Below, one piece after another: positions 24,642 to 32,889 of a stretch of 44,946 nucleotides of DNA (its first letter is position 1; every line of letters starts with the position of its first letter). The notes below the pieces were generated by a model. That model was given only the letters and a program-made list of their open reading frames with translations. It had not been told where the DNA came from and made no database searches. The translations under genes were made by a program, and so were the position numbers. The DNA comes from Chloroflexota bacterium. Its GTDB lineage: Bacteria; Chloroflexota; Chloroflexia; QHBQ01; JADMIH01. The stretch lies in contig JADMIH010000014.1 in the NCBI GenBank assembly GCA_015478675.1, forward strand, positions 1-44,946. Reading direction: 5' to 3'.

Positions 24642-27134
24642 ATGGTTGGTACCCTACAGCGTATCTCGTACTCCGGTAATCGTTGGCACTTCATAGGGAT
24701 CGGCGGGGCGGGGATGAGCGCCCTTGCTGCCGCCTTGCTCGATCTGGGGGCGCAAGTCAGCGGGTCGGACGCTTGCGCATCGGAGGCTGCTCGCGCCCTC
24801 GAAGAGCGCGGCGCTCGCATCTTCACAGGCCACAGCGCCTCTAACCTCGGCGACGCCACTCACGTGGTGTTGACCACCGCGATACCCCCTGACAACCCTG
24901 AGCTACAGGCTGCCAGAGAGCGTGGCTTACCTATTGTCAAGCGTGCTGACTTGCTGGGGCAGCTAATGGATACCATGCGCGGCGTAGCTGTTGCAGGCAC
25001 GCACGGGAAGACCACCACCTCTGCGATGCTGGCCTGGGTGCTCGCCACGTCGGGGCGCGACCCTGCCTACATGGTTGGTGGGCAGATACGCGGCCTGGGG
25101 CCGGGCGGCCACTGGGGCGCAGGCTCCGAGTTAGTCGCCGAGGCCGATGAGTACGACCGCTCCTTTCTTTACCTGCACCCCGAAGTGGCGATAATCACCA
25201 ATATAGAGACGGATCACCTTGAGTATTACGGCAGCGCAGGAGCAATATATGCAGCCTTTGGCGACTTCGCCGCCAACGTTAAGCGGGGTGGCCTCCTCAT
25301 TCTCTGCGCCGATGATGCAGGCGCGAGCTCGCTCGCCTATGACCTTGTCGGAAGCGCCGCGCCATTTCGCCTGCAACTCTATGGATTGAGCGACAAAGCT
25401 CTTTGGAGGCCGGAGAAACTGTCGCAGAACAGTCGCGGCGGCACAGATTATATTGCTGTGCGCGGCGGCGCGGAGATTGCCGGGCTATCGCTGCAAATAC
25501 CAGGCATGCACAATGTGCTCAATTCATTGGCCGCTCTCGCTGCCTGCGTTGAGTTGGGGGTGCCCATTAGCGAGGCTGCCCACCGGCTGAGTGAGTTCGT
25601 GGGCACGCAGCGCCGCTTCGAGGTGAAAGGTGAAGCCGGTGGTGTGACGGTAATTGACGATTATGCACACCACCCGACCGAAATATCGGCTAATATCACG
25701 GCGGCCAGGGCGCGCTATCCTGGGCGCAGGCTCGTTGTCCTTTTTCAGCCTCACACCTACACCCGGACGCGCGACTTTCTACAAGGGTTCGCCGCTTCGT
25801 TAAGCGCTGCCGATCAGGTAGTGGTGACAGAGATATATGCCTCACGTGAGCGGGACACTCTGGGAATGAGTGGCCGCCAGATAGTTGAGCGGATAACAGC
25901 ACCCCAGGCGTATTTCGCACCCACGCTGAGTGAAGCCCGAGAAACCCTGCTCGACGATCTTGCGCCGGGCGATCTTTTACTTACGATGGGCGCGGGCGAT
26001 GTCTGGCGGGTGGGCGAAGAGGTGCTCACAGGGCTGCAAGAGAGAGATGCAGATAAAAGCCTGCCGCCCGGAAGACGACATATCCCCTTAGCTGAGGGCG
26101 AGGGGGTCGAGTTGATGCACGAGCAGGCTCAAGCGCAGAGGCAGGGCAGTGGGGAGCATCTCACATCCCCCAGCGTTACTTTCAGGGCTGATATAGCGTC
26201 TCGGCTTACGCAAGCCATAGGCCTCCCGGTAGTGCGTGACGAGCCGATGAGCAAGCATAACTCGCTAAGGATTGGCGGCCCGGCTACCCTCTTCGTCACG
26301 GTGGACAGCGCCGAGCAACTTATCGCGGCGCTGTTATTTGCGCGGCAAAATGACGTTCCATACCTGGTTATCGGTAACGGCACAAACATGATCGTGGGCG
26401 ACTACGGCATAGATGGTCTTGTAATACACAATAAGACGAATAAAATATCCCACGATCTTACAGGAGACGCGACGAGCCTATGGCATGTGGACTCCGGTCT
26501 GCTATTCAGCCGCCTCGCCAGAATCACTTGCGATGCAGGGTGGACAGGGCTGGAGTGGTCGAATAGTGTGCCGGGAAGCGTGGGTGGTGGCGTGGTAAGC
26601 AACGCCGGGGCACACGGCAAAGAGCTTAAAGATGACCTTGCGTCCATCAGGGTACTGACCGGAGAAGGCAAGATCGAAGAGTGGCCCGTTGACCGACTCC
26701 AACTAGGTTATCGCACAAGCCGTTTCAAGGCTCATGGTACGCGCACTTTATCTCCCACAGAGGTTATTCTGAGTGCGAGCATCATCTTGTACCGCGACCT
26801 TGAGGGGCAATGCGCCGCCCGGATGCGTGCGTACCTGCAAGAGAGGCAGGCAACGCAGCCGCAGGGCAAAAGCGCAGGCTCTACCTTCAAGAACCCGCCA
26901 GCGAACTCAGCCGGTTATCTGATAGAGCAAGTAGGGCTAAAGGGCTACAGGTTCGGCCAGGCGCAATTTTCTCCCAAGCACGCCAACTTTATGATGAACC
27001 TCGGAGGCGCTACAGCATCTGATGTGCTTTACTTGATGGACCTCGCACGCTCTCGTGTTCGCGAGCAGTTCGGTATCGAGCTGGAGCCTGAGATAGAGTT
27101 TATTAACGATCAGGAACCGGAGGTTAGTAGCTAA
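24642..27134 (+). CDS. murC-murB: MurC-MurB fusion: MurNAc L-alanine ligase plus enolpyruvyl reductase
   Basis: One 830-residue frame encodes two enzymes. Residues 1 to about 455 are MurC (UDP-MurNAc:L-Ala ligase): IGIGGAGMSALAAALLDLG, P-loop GTHGKTT at 119-125, EADEYDRSFL, TNIETDHLEYYG and DDYAHHPTEI. A Gln/Glu-rich linker (about 460-510) leads to MurB (UDP-MurNAc synthesis from enolpyruvyl-UDP-GlcNAc, FAD and NADPH): SLRIGGPATLFV, IGNGTNMIVGD, PGSVGGGVVSNAGAHG, LGYRTSRFK, and the catalytic serine 747 in GSTFKNP, ending with a Glu-rich EPEIEF motif. The order in the pathway is MurB then MurC, so the fusion joins successive steps. It carries its own probable leaderless promoter. Confidence 0.96.
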   Translation: MVGTLQRISYSGNRWHFIGIGGAGMSALAAALLDLGAQVSGSDACASEAARALEERGARIFTGHSASNLGDATHVVLTTAIPPDNPELQAARERGLPIVKRADLLGQLMDTMRGVAVAGTHGKTTTSAMLAWVLATSGRDPAYMVGGQIRGLGPGGHWGAGSELVAEADEYDRSFLYLHPEVAIITNIETDHLEYYGSAGAIYAAFGDFAANVKRGGLLILCADDAGASSLAYDLVGSAAPFRLQLYGLSDKALWRPEKLSQNSRGGTDYIAVRGGAEIAGLSLQIPGMHNVLNSLAALAACVELGVPISEAAHRLSEFVGTQRRFEVKGEAGGVTVIDDYAHHPTEISANITAARARYPGRRLVVLFQPHTYTRTRDFLQGFAASLSAADQVVVTEIYASRERDTLGMSGRQIVERITAPQAYFAPTLSEARETLLDDLAPGDLLLTMGAGDVWRVGEEVLTGLQERDADKSLPPGRRHIPLAEGEGVELMHEQAQAQRQGSGEHLTSPSVTFRADIASRLTQAIGLPVVRDEPMSKHNSLRIGGPATLFVTVDSAEQLIAALLFARQNDVPYLVIGNGTNMIVGDYGIDGLVIHNKTNKISHDLTGDATSLWHVDSGLLFSRLARITCDAGWTGLEWSNSVPGSVGGGVVSNAGAHGKELKDDLASIRVLTGEGKIEEWPVDRLQLGYRTSRFKAHGTRTLSPTEVILSASIILYRDLEGQCAARMRAYLQERQATQPQGKSAGSTFKNPPANSAGYLIEQVGLKGYRFGQAQFSPKHANFMMNLGGATASDVLYLMDLARSRVREQFGIELEPEIEFINDQEPEVSS

Positions 27135-27147
27135 CCTCCGGTTCCTG
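27111..27147. terminator. Perfect 17-bp hairpin at the murC-murB stop codon
   Basis: The arms 27111-27127 and 27131-27147 pair perfectly around a 3-nt loop. The hairpin includes the last codons and stop of murC-murB, and lies between convergent genes, so it may act in both directions. Neither side has a T-run, which weakens a simple intrinsic-terminator reading. The loop region again reads TTAGTAGCTAA, as in the other constant-loop hairpins. Confidence 0.6.
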
Positions 27148-27166
27148 AATAAAAGGGTGCAGAAAA

Positions 27167-28102
27167 TTAGCGGTTGGTGTTTCTCGTGGTGTCGGTCGTA
27201 TCGTAGGGTGCCATTCCGCTATGCGCGCTGTCGCTATGCGTGGTGTCTGTGGTAGTTTGGGTGCTCTGCGTTGTGATATTGTCGCCAGCGTTCCCCTGCA
27301 CCTGTACACCCTCAGTGGGTGTTACTTCTACATGCTCGTGGCGTGCGGTACCGGTGAGGGTCGTCTGCTCCTCAACCGCCCGCTTCTCTATGCCAACCTC
27401 TTCTCGGACACGAGTTTGTTTCTGAAGCTCGGCCTGCTCTTCGTAAACAGGTACGCGGATAGTCTCATCCTTCATGTCTGTGATCTCTCCAGCCTGCACC
27501 GGACGATCAACAGGGGTGCGCTCGATGTAGACCTCCTCGCGGCGGAGGGTTACAGGCACTTCTTCCTGCTTCTCATGCACAACCTTATGCAGCTCAACCT
27601 GACCCGCCTCAGCAGACTGCTTTACGGGGGTCAGGGTCTCGTCCCTAAGCTGCACTCGTGTCTGGTCAGCGTTCTTGCGGCTTCCTGTTGTCTCATCCAC
27701 CATGCCATACTGGCGCTGGTCAACGGGCATATTCCGGTATTGTGCAGCCTGCTGCCTTCTCATATCAGCGTCGTTCGTGTTGCCGGCGCCGGCTGCGCCC
27801 ATATTTCCGCCCTGACCGGTTCCAGCCAGGTCAATGTACTCAGCGCCGTTTTGCAGCATTACACCTAGAGCGTCATCGCCGCGGCCACCCGCGTCTACGG
27901 TGACAATGCTGTGCCCTTCCTGCATACGGTTCTGATACATATTAGCTACTTCCTCTTCCATGCCAACGTTGCGGAAGGCCTGTACCGCCGAGTTATCAGC
28001 TATGCGGGCGTTGAAGCCTGCTGACTGTAGCGCCTGAACAGCCTGTTGGGCTGCCGCATCGTCTAGGAAAACACCTACTACTGTGTCATTCTGGTTAGCC
28101 AT
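27167..28102 (-). CDS. DUF2382 (YsnF/AvaK-type) stress protein
   Basis: A 311-residue hydrophilic protein. Residues 1 to about 95 resemble the general-stress GsiB/YflT-like N-terminal domain (VVGVFLDDAAAQQAVQALQ, then GHSIVTVDAGGRGDDAL). Residues about 165-275 are a DUF2382 domain: VQLRDETLTPVKQ, VELHKVVHEKQEEVPVTL, EEVYIERTPVDRP, then VPVYEEQAELQKQTRVREEV. The tail is Thr/Asp/Ser-rich and disordered. The ribosome site AGGAGGT precedes the start on the minus strand. Its biochemical role is unknown; relatives are desiccation or oxidative-stress induced. It is oriented against the cell-wall genes and probably transcribed with the gene upstream at 28193-28717. Confidence 0.88.
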   Translation of the reverse strand: MANQNDTVVGVFLDDAAAQQAVQALQSAGFNARIADNSAVQAFRNVGMEEEVANMYQNRMQEGHSIVTVDAGGRGDDALGVMLQNGAEYIDLAGTGQGGNMGAAGAGNTNDADMRRQQAAQYRNMPVDQRQYGMVDETTGSRKNADQTRVQLRDETLTPVKQSAEAGQVELHKVVHEKQEEVPVTLRREEVYIERTPVDRPVQAGEITDMKDETIRVPVYEEQAELQKQTRVREEVGIEKRAVEEQTTLTGTARHEHVEVTPTEGVQVQGNAGDNITTQSTQTTTDTTHSDSAHSGMAPYDTTDTTRNTNR

Positions 28103-28192
28103 GATAAGAGTACCTCCTGGTAATTGAAAAACTATCTTTCCGCTTCGGTATTCCGGCGTCGCGCCGCCACACGCCGGCAGCTACCAACTAGA

Positions 28193-28717
28193 TCAGCGCC
28201 GCCTGGGGCTTTCGGCTCCAGCGCGCTCTATGTTGCCCGCCGTTTCTACTTCAACATGCTCGCTTCTCACCACATCGCTTACTTCTTGCCGTGTCAGCAC
28301 GCGCCTCTTGTTGACACGCAGTTCTTCGCGCACGACGCGACGTTTGGTGACCACCAGCTCCTCTTCTACGACAGGAATAATCCATACATCGCCTTCCTGC
28401 CTCGGCGCTGCAGCTTCGCCGTCTGCGAGTACTTTGTTGACGGGCACGCGGTCAACCTGTACTTCTTCGTAGGCGAGTTCTACAGGTACGGTCTTGGTTT
28501 CTTCTTGAACTCGCTTCCTGAGAACGATGGTGCCCGCTTCTACCCATTGCTTTACTACCTGCAACTCTTCTTCAGCCAACGGTACGACAATATGCTCGCC
28601 GGTATTCTGGACCACTTGCTCTATAACCTGGGTCTCTTTGTCGGCAGCTTTGCCTTTGTGCTTAGGAGGCGGATCCGTACTGGAAAATTGCTCCGCCTTT
28701 TTGCTTTGTTTCTTCAT
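28193..28717 (-). CDS. Second DUF2382-domain protein
   Basis: A 174-residue, highly charged protein made largely of DUF2382 repeats: VVPLAEEELQVVKQWVEAG, IVLRKRVQEETKTVPVEL, YEEVQVDRVPVNK, then IIPVVEEELVVTKRRVVREE and LRVNKRRVLTRQEV. A Lys/Gln-rich leader of about 30 residues comes first. It lacks the N-terminal stress domain of its neighbour, 90 bp downstream on the same strand, so the pair may represent duplication followed by loss. GGGAG lies upstream of the start on the minus strand. Function unknown. Confidence 0.85.
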   Translation of the reverse strand: MKKQSKKAEQFSSTDPPPKHKGKAADKETQVIEQVVQNTGEHIVVPLAEEELQVVKQWVEAGTIVLRKRVQEETKTVPVELAYEEVQVDRVPVNKVLADGEAAAPRQEGDVWIIPVVEEELVVTKRRVVREELRVNKRRVLTRQEVSDVVRSEHVEVETAGNIERAGAESPRRR

Positions 28718-29104
28718 AGTAGTTTACTCCCATGTTGTCGCGCCCTCTATCTTCAGGCAAGTTCCATGCCAAACACCGAGACCAGTGGACCAGGGCTCAG
28801 AAGTTAGTAGCTGAGCCCTGGTCTGCGGCCTCGCTATGTGGAAAAGTGCTCATTGCGCGCTGGTAGGGTTATAGTTAAGACCTGTTCGGCTGTTTCGATT
28901 ATAATGTTGGAGCCTCGGTTCAGTTATTCACCCATACCTTACCGTAGAAGATCTTCTACTTATTCTATGTCACTTTCTATGTCACTGCTCACCTTACCAG
29001 GTCGTCGGTCGTTTAGGCCGCTCGCCCGCCGCTCGCCCATTGAATATTGAAATTGTGTTAGGTGGCTGACATGAGAGTTTATAGCTACTTCAGGAGCAAA
29101 TACG
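28718..29104. other. Intergenic region between divergent operons
   Basis: A 387-base gap. It holds the minus-strand DUF2382 ribosome site, the constant-loop hairpin at 28788-28823, and TATAAT at 28900-28905, a likely -10 for ddl-ftsQ with only a poor -35 (TTAAGA at 28875-28880, 19-bp spacing). The segment TTCTATGTCACTTTCTATG near 28957 contains a short direct repeat of CTATGTCACT. Nothing else is recognised. Confidence 0.45.
28788..28823. repeat. Constant-loop hairpin between divergent DUF2382 and ddl genes
   Basis: A 13-bp perfect stem (28788-28800 with 28811-28823) closes a loop AAGTTAGTAG. The motif TTAGTAGCT recurs as in the hairpins at 1730, 24561 and 27111. No T-run follows. Since both neighbours are transcribed away from it, it is unlikely to be a terminator for either. 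Confidence 0.55.
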
Positions 29105-30268
29105 TTGGCGCGCAAGATTAGAGTGGGCGTTTTATTCGGGGGGCAATCGAGCGAGCATGAAGTATCAATCGCTTCCGCTCGCAGTGTCATCTCCGCGATG
29201 GACCCCGAAAAGTACGAGATCGTACCCATAGGTATTACCAGGAGCGGGATATGGCTTTCCTCGGGCGACCCTATGAGTAGACTTCGTGCCGGTGTGGAAG
29301 CGGATAGTATGCCGCGTCTGGCCTCGATGCTTGCCCACGACCCTACCGGGGAGGCTGCCGCTGAAGTTGTGCAGCTAACTCCTCGATCAAGTGATAGCAC
29401 AGAGCTATCGGTAGAGGTGGGCAAGCCTGTGGACGTCATCTTCCCTGTGCTGCATGGGCCTTACGGGGAAGATGGCACAGTGCAAGGCGCTCTTGAGCTC
29501 GCCGGTATACCTTATGTGGGATCAGGGGTGCTTGGTTCGGCTGTTTCTATGGATAAAGACCTGATGAAGCAGCTTTTCATCGCGCGCGGCATACCTGTCA
29601 CGCCATATATCTGCGTCAGCCGAGCCGAGTGGAGGCGTGACCCTGAAAAGGTGCAGCAAGATGCTGAGAACCGGCTTAGCTATCCTATCTTTGCCAAGCC
29701 CTCCAATATGGGGTCCAGCGTTGGCATATCCAAGATTCACGGTCCAGAGGAGTTCTCGCCTGCTGTGAACCTCGCTGCGCGCTACGACAGGCGGCTGATC
29801 ATCGAACAGGGGCTGCAAAACGCTCATGAGTGCGAGTGCGCTGTGCTCGGCAACGACTATCCAGAGGCTTCGGTGGTGGGCGAGGTGGTGCCGGGGAACG
29901 AGTTCTACGATTACCGGGCAAAATACGTGGACGACAACTCAGCGATCATTATTCCGGCAGGTCTTCCAAGCGCTATCTGCGAAAGGGTGCGCCAGATCGC
30001 CATCGAAGCATTCAAGGCGGTGGATGCCGCAGGGATGGCTCGTGTTGACTTCTTTGTGGCGCGGGACATGTCGGGCGTGTGGATCAACGAGATAAACACA
30101 ATCCCCGGCTTCACCCGCATCTCTATGTATCCCAAGCTGTGGGAAGCATCAGGCTTACCTTTCCCCAAGCTGATAGACAGGTTGATAGAACTGGCTTTGG
30201 AGCGTCAGGTAGATCGTATTATGAACAAATCAGCTCTTGAAGAGGAAGGGGGCGATCTTCCAGTATGA
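29105..30268 (+). CDS. ddl: D-alanine-D-alanine ligase
   Basis: Makes the D-Ala-D-Ala dipeptide that MurF attaches. ATP-grasp enzyme with VGVLFGGQSSEHEVSIASA at the start, VFPVLHGPYGEDGTVQG (as FPVLHGPYGEDG), PYVGSGVLGSAVSMDKDLMK, FAKPSNMGSSVGISK and EINTIPGFTRISMYP. The omega-loop segment EFYDYRAKYVDDNS carries the Tyr of D-Ala-D-Ala-specific ligases, not the His pattern of D-lactate enzymes. Length is 387 residues. TTG at 29105 is the start, with AGGAGC 8 bases upstream. Its last four bases overlap the ftsQ start (ATGA). Confidence 0.96.
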   Translation: MARKIRVGVLFGGQSSEHEVSIASARSVISAMDPEKYEIVPIGITRSGIWLSSGDPMSRLRAGVEADSMPRLASMLAHDPTGEAAAEVVQLTPRSSDSTELSVEVGKPVDVIFPVLHGPYGEDGTVQGALELAGIPYVGSGVLGSAVSMDKDLMKQLFIARGIPVTPYICVSRAEWRRDPEKVQQDAENRLSYPIFAKPSNMGSSVGISKIHGPEEFSPAVNLAARYDRRLIIEQGLQNAHECECAVLGNDYPEASVVGEVVPGNEFYDYRAKYVDDNSAIIIPAGLPSAICERVRQIAIEAFKAVDAAGMARVDFFVARDMSGVWINEINTIPGFTRISMYPKLWEASGLPFPKLIDRLIELALERQVDRIMNKSALEEEGGDLPV

Positions 30269-31134
30269 GCCACGAGCGTATAGTCAACCTGGCAAAACGC
30301 TCCCGCGCAGAGGCACAAGTGAGCAGTGAGCGTCCTGTATCGCTCTCTGAGGAGGCGCGCAACCCCAGGCGGCACATGGCTTCGGCCAGCAAAACAGGCT
30401 GGCGGCTCTTCAATGAGGACGTACGGCGCGGGCGCTTCTTCGCTCTCGTGGGGTTGGCTTTTATCCTGGCGGCTGCCGTTTCCTTCGCCACCTCGCCCGA
30501 ATATGTAGTGACTACTGTATCGGTGCAAGGCAGTAAGGTATTGAGCGTTGATCAGGCCAACGAGATAGCAGGCGTTCAGGGCCAGAACATTTTCCTGGTG
30601 GACCCCTCTGCGGTGCGTGCGCGGCTCGCCGAGAAAGCGGCATTGCTGAAAGGCGTCTCCGTGGAGACGCGGCTGCCCAACCAGGTGATCGTACATGTGC
30701 AAGAGCGCCGCCCCGCCGTTGTCTGGGTGATAGGCGATGGCACCCCACTCCTGGTGAGCGATGATCACGTCGTAGTAGGCAGCGCCACTACCCTCAACGG
30801 TTTCGTCACGATCTTTGATCGCTCGCCTATGTCCGATTCCCTCAAGATAGGCGCGCCCATGCCTGTGAACAAAGCCGATGCCATCGACACCGCGCAGCAG
30901 ATATACCTTACTTTGCCCCTTGCTACAGCTTTGCAGTTACGGCAGCTCGAATGGGCGCCGGACAACGGCATAACGGCTATTACTGTGATGGGGCAGCGAA
31001 TCGACTTCGGCACAGGCGATCAACTCGATGAGAAGATAAAGGTTGTGCAAGCAGTAGTGCAGCAGTTCAGCCAAAGCAACCGGCAATGGAGCATTCTCGA
31101 TGTTAGATCGACCGAACGACCCAGTGTGAAGTAA
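30265..31134 (+). CDS. ftsQ: Cell division protein FtsQ
   Basis: Bitopic division protein that recruits FtsL/FtsB to the septum. A 55-residue cytoplasmic N-terminus rich in Arg and Ser is followed by a membrane segment at about 58-78. The POTRA domain (about 84-150) shows VTTVSVQGSKVLSVDQANEI and NIFLVDP. VETRLPNQVIVHVQERRP and PLLVSDDHVV are typical of FtsQ/DivIB. The length of 289 residues is normal. The ATGA overlap with ddl implies translational coupling, and ddl-ftsQ-ftsA-ftsZ is the classic order. Confidence 0.92.
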   Translation: MSHERIVNLAKRSRAEAQVSSERPVSLSEEARNPRRHMASASKTGWRLFNEDVRRGRFFALVGLAFILAAAVSFATSPEYVVTTVSVQGSKVLSVDQANEIAGVQGQNIFLVDPSAVRARLAEKAALLKGVSVETRLPNQVIVHVQERRPAVVWVIGDGTPLLVSDDHVVVGSATTLNGFVTIFDRSPMSDSLKIGAPMPVNKADAIDTAQQIYLTLPLATALQLRQLEWAPDNGITAITVMGQRIDFGTGDQLDEKIKVVQAVVQQFSQSNRQWSILDVRSTERPSVK

Positions 31135-31242
31135 GCGCGAGCACTTAGGAGTGAGCGCTGAGAAGTGAAAAGTAACAGCTGCCGCCGTGTAAATCGCCTT
31201 ATGAATTTGCCGCGAAGATATGACAGTTGCTTATGCAGGAGT

Positions 31243-31275
31243 TTTCCACAACAATGGTGGAAACGAGACTATAAT
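31243..31275 (+). promoter_or_regulatory. ftsA promoter region with TTTCCAC-N7-GTGGAAA palindrome
   Basis: A perfect inverted repeat (31243-31249 and 31257-31263) ends 6 bases before TATAAT (31270-31275). No good -35 stands at the right distance, since the palindrome occupies that place, so an activator or repressor could act here. GTGGAAA resembles the MraZ-box core upstream of mraZ, but in palindromic rather than tandem form. Confidence 0.5.
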
Positions 31276-31294
31276 ACAAAGAAGGGAGAGTAGA

Positions 31295-31351
31295 ATGATA
31301 CCCCCAGAGATAGACAGGAGGAAACGGGTCACGGGCGAGAGCCTTTATTAA
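31295..31351 (+). other. Possible 18-codon leader peptide before ftsA
   Basis: ATG at 31295 follows GGGAGAG at good spacing and opens a frame of 18 codons, MIPPEIDRRKRVTGESLY, ending with TAA. It lies between the ftsA promoter and ftsA, out of frame with ftsA. It may be a translated leader that affects ftsA expression, or chance. The ribosome site is stronger than that of ftsA itself. Confidence 0.3.
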
Positions 31352-31367
31352 TTGCTTTTGCCTCTTT

Positions 31368-32795
31368 ATGGTCCAAAATGCGCATATGCCCAACAACGAT
31401 AGGATTATAGTCGGCATTGACGTCGGCACGCATAAAGTCTGCACAATAGTAGCGGAGACCGACCCTGGCCCCGGCAATCGCTTCAACGTCCTCGGCGTTG
31501 GGGCTGTGGCGTCAGAAGGGGTGTCTAAGGGGATGATCAGCGATATTGTGAAAGCGAGCGGCGCTATAGCACATTCGCTCGAAGCTGCCGAGCGACAATC
31601 AGGTTGTCGCATCCTCTCAGCTTACGTCTCTATATCAGGCAACCATATCTCCTCCCTCAACAGCAGAGGCCTGGTGGCGGTCTCTCACCCCGACCGCGTT
31701 ATCGCCCAGGACGATGTGACGAGGGCTGTGGAAGCCGCTCGCGCTATGGCGATACCATCAGGGCGCGATGTGCTGCATGTGATCCCCAGAACCTACACAG
31801 TTGATGGGCAGGAGGGGATTCGCAACCCGCTGGGCCTGTCGGGGTTCCGCCTCGATGTTGAAACCCATATAGTTACCGGAGCTGAGAATGTGCGCGAGAA
31901 CCTGATACGTTGCGTGCAAAAGGCGGACGTTGAGGTTGACGACCTGGTGCTTTCTCCTCTTGCTTCGGCTGAGGCGGTGCTTACCGAGCAGGAGAAAAAC
32001 CTCGGTGTGGTGCTTGTGGATATAGGGCACGGCACAACTGACATAGCTATCTATGTTGAAGGCTCTGTCTGGCACACGAAAGTGATCCCAATCGGCGGCT
32101 GGCAATTGACAAATGATCTGGTGATCGTCTTCAACATACCGTATGAGGCTGCCGAGGCGCTGAAGCTCCAGTACGGTAACGCCGCTGTGCCTGGTACCAG
32201 GCGGCACAATATTGAGATGCCACAATCTACAAACGGCAGATCGCATCCGCACACTAAGCCCGCCCCCGTCTACGCCAACGGCCACTCGCAGAATGGTTCT
32301 GTAGGCATCGCCAGCGATCCTACTGTGGACAGCCGAGAAGAATACCCACTGGATGATGATACCATTGAAGCCCAGACATTCGAGGGCGGCACACGCACTT
32401 TGCAGCGCGATGAGCTTAACGAGGTGATGCATGCCCGGCTCAACCAGCTCTTCACCATGATCGGCGATGAGATAAGGCGGTGCGGATATGAGGGGCTGCT
32501 GCCTGCGGGGGTGGTGCTGACGGGTGGTGTGGCTGCCATGCCCGCAATAGAGCCTCTTGCCACCAGCTACTTACGTATGCCTGTGCGTACCGCCCACCCA
32601 CGCAAGATTGGCGGCCTCGCCGATGCTTTTGAAAGCCCCGCTTACGCAACGGGTGTCGGCTTGGTGCTCTGGGGCCTAAAACAAGGTTCCTCCACCCCGG
32701 TACACTCCCCCTTTAGAGTTAATCGCGACAGTCCAAGTGAGGCGAAACAAAGCTCATTGGCTAAGTGGCTGAAAGGCTTTTTACCCCAGGGCTAA
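31368..32795 (+). CDS. ftsA: Cell division protein FtsA
   Basis: Actin-like protein that tethers FtsZ to the membrane. Seen: IIVGIDVGTHKVCTIVAE near 9-26, SGNHISSLNSRG, IPRTYTVDGQEGI, VLVDIGHGTTDIAIYVEG near 216-233, PIGGWQLTNDL, and GVVLTGGVAAMPAIE near 382-396. The C-terminal SLAKWLKGFLPQG is a likely membrane-targeting amphipathic helix. An insertion of about 60 residues rich in Asn, Ser and His (around 275-330) is unusual. The start at 31368 has no ribosome site; the in-frame ATG at 31386 is the alternative and matches family starts better. Length is 475 residues. Confidence 0.95.
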   Translation: MVQNAHMPNNDRIIVGIDVGTHKVCTIVAETDPGPGNRFNVLGVGAVASEGVSKGMISDIVKASGAIAHSLEAAERQSGCRILSAYVSISGNHISSLNSRGLVAVSHPDRVIAQDDVTRAVEAARAMAIPSGRDVLHVIPRTYTVDGQEGIRNPLGLSGFRLDVETHIVTGAENVRENLIRCVQKADVEVDDLVLSPLASAEAVLTEQEKNLGVVLVDIGHGTTDIAIYVEGSVWHTKVIPIGGWQLTNDLVIVFNIPYEAAEALKLQYGNAAVPGTRRHNIEMPQSTNGRSHPHTKPAPVYANGHSQNGSVGIASDPTVDSREEYPLDDDTIEAQTFEGGTRTLQRDELNEVMHARLNQLFTMIGDEIRRCGYEGLLPAGVVLTGGVAAMPAIEPLATSYLRMPVRTAHPRKIGGLADAFESPAYATGVGLVLWGLKQGSSTPVHSPFRVNRDSPSEAKQSSLAKWLKGFLPQG

Positions 32796-32860
32796 GCTCC
32801 TGTAGTAGGCCTTAATCACAGCGTAAAGGCTCCGATAATGAATATTGGCGCGTTTTGTAC

Positions 32861-32889
32861 TTGAACTCGGCGCGCTAATAGTGTATTAT
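32861..32889 (+). promoter_or_regulatory. ftsZ promoter
   Basis: TTGAAC (32861-32866, 5 of 6), a 17-bp spacer and TATTAT (32884-32889, 5 of 6). It would give a leader of about 170 nt before the ftsZ ribosome site, so ftsZ can be transcribed apart from ftsA. Confidence 0.65.

Noticed and set aside
27111..27147. Hairpin after murC-murB as an ordinary intrinsic terminator
   Set aside because: The stem is strong, but neither side has a T-run, so I list it with caution and group it with the constant-loop hairpins.
27221..27868. 215-codon plus-strand frame opposite the first DUF2382 gene
   Set aside because: It is the complement of a clearly recognisable DUF2382 protein; cysteine- and leucine-rich shadow.
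28124..28807. 227-codon plus-strand frame opposite the second DUF2382 gene
   Set aside because: Shadow of the repeat-rich minus-strand gene; Phe/Tyr-rich and without a start signal.
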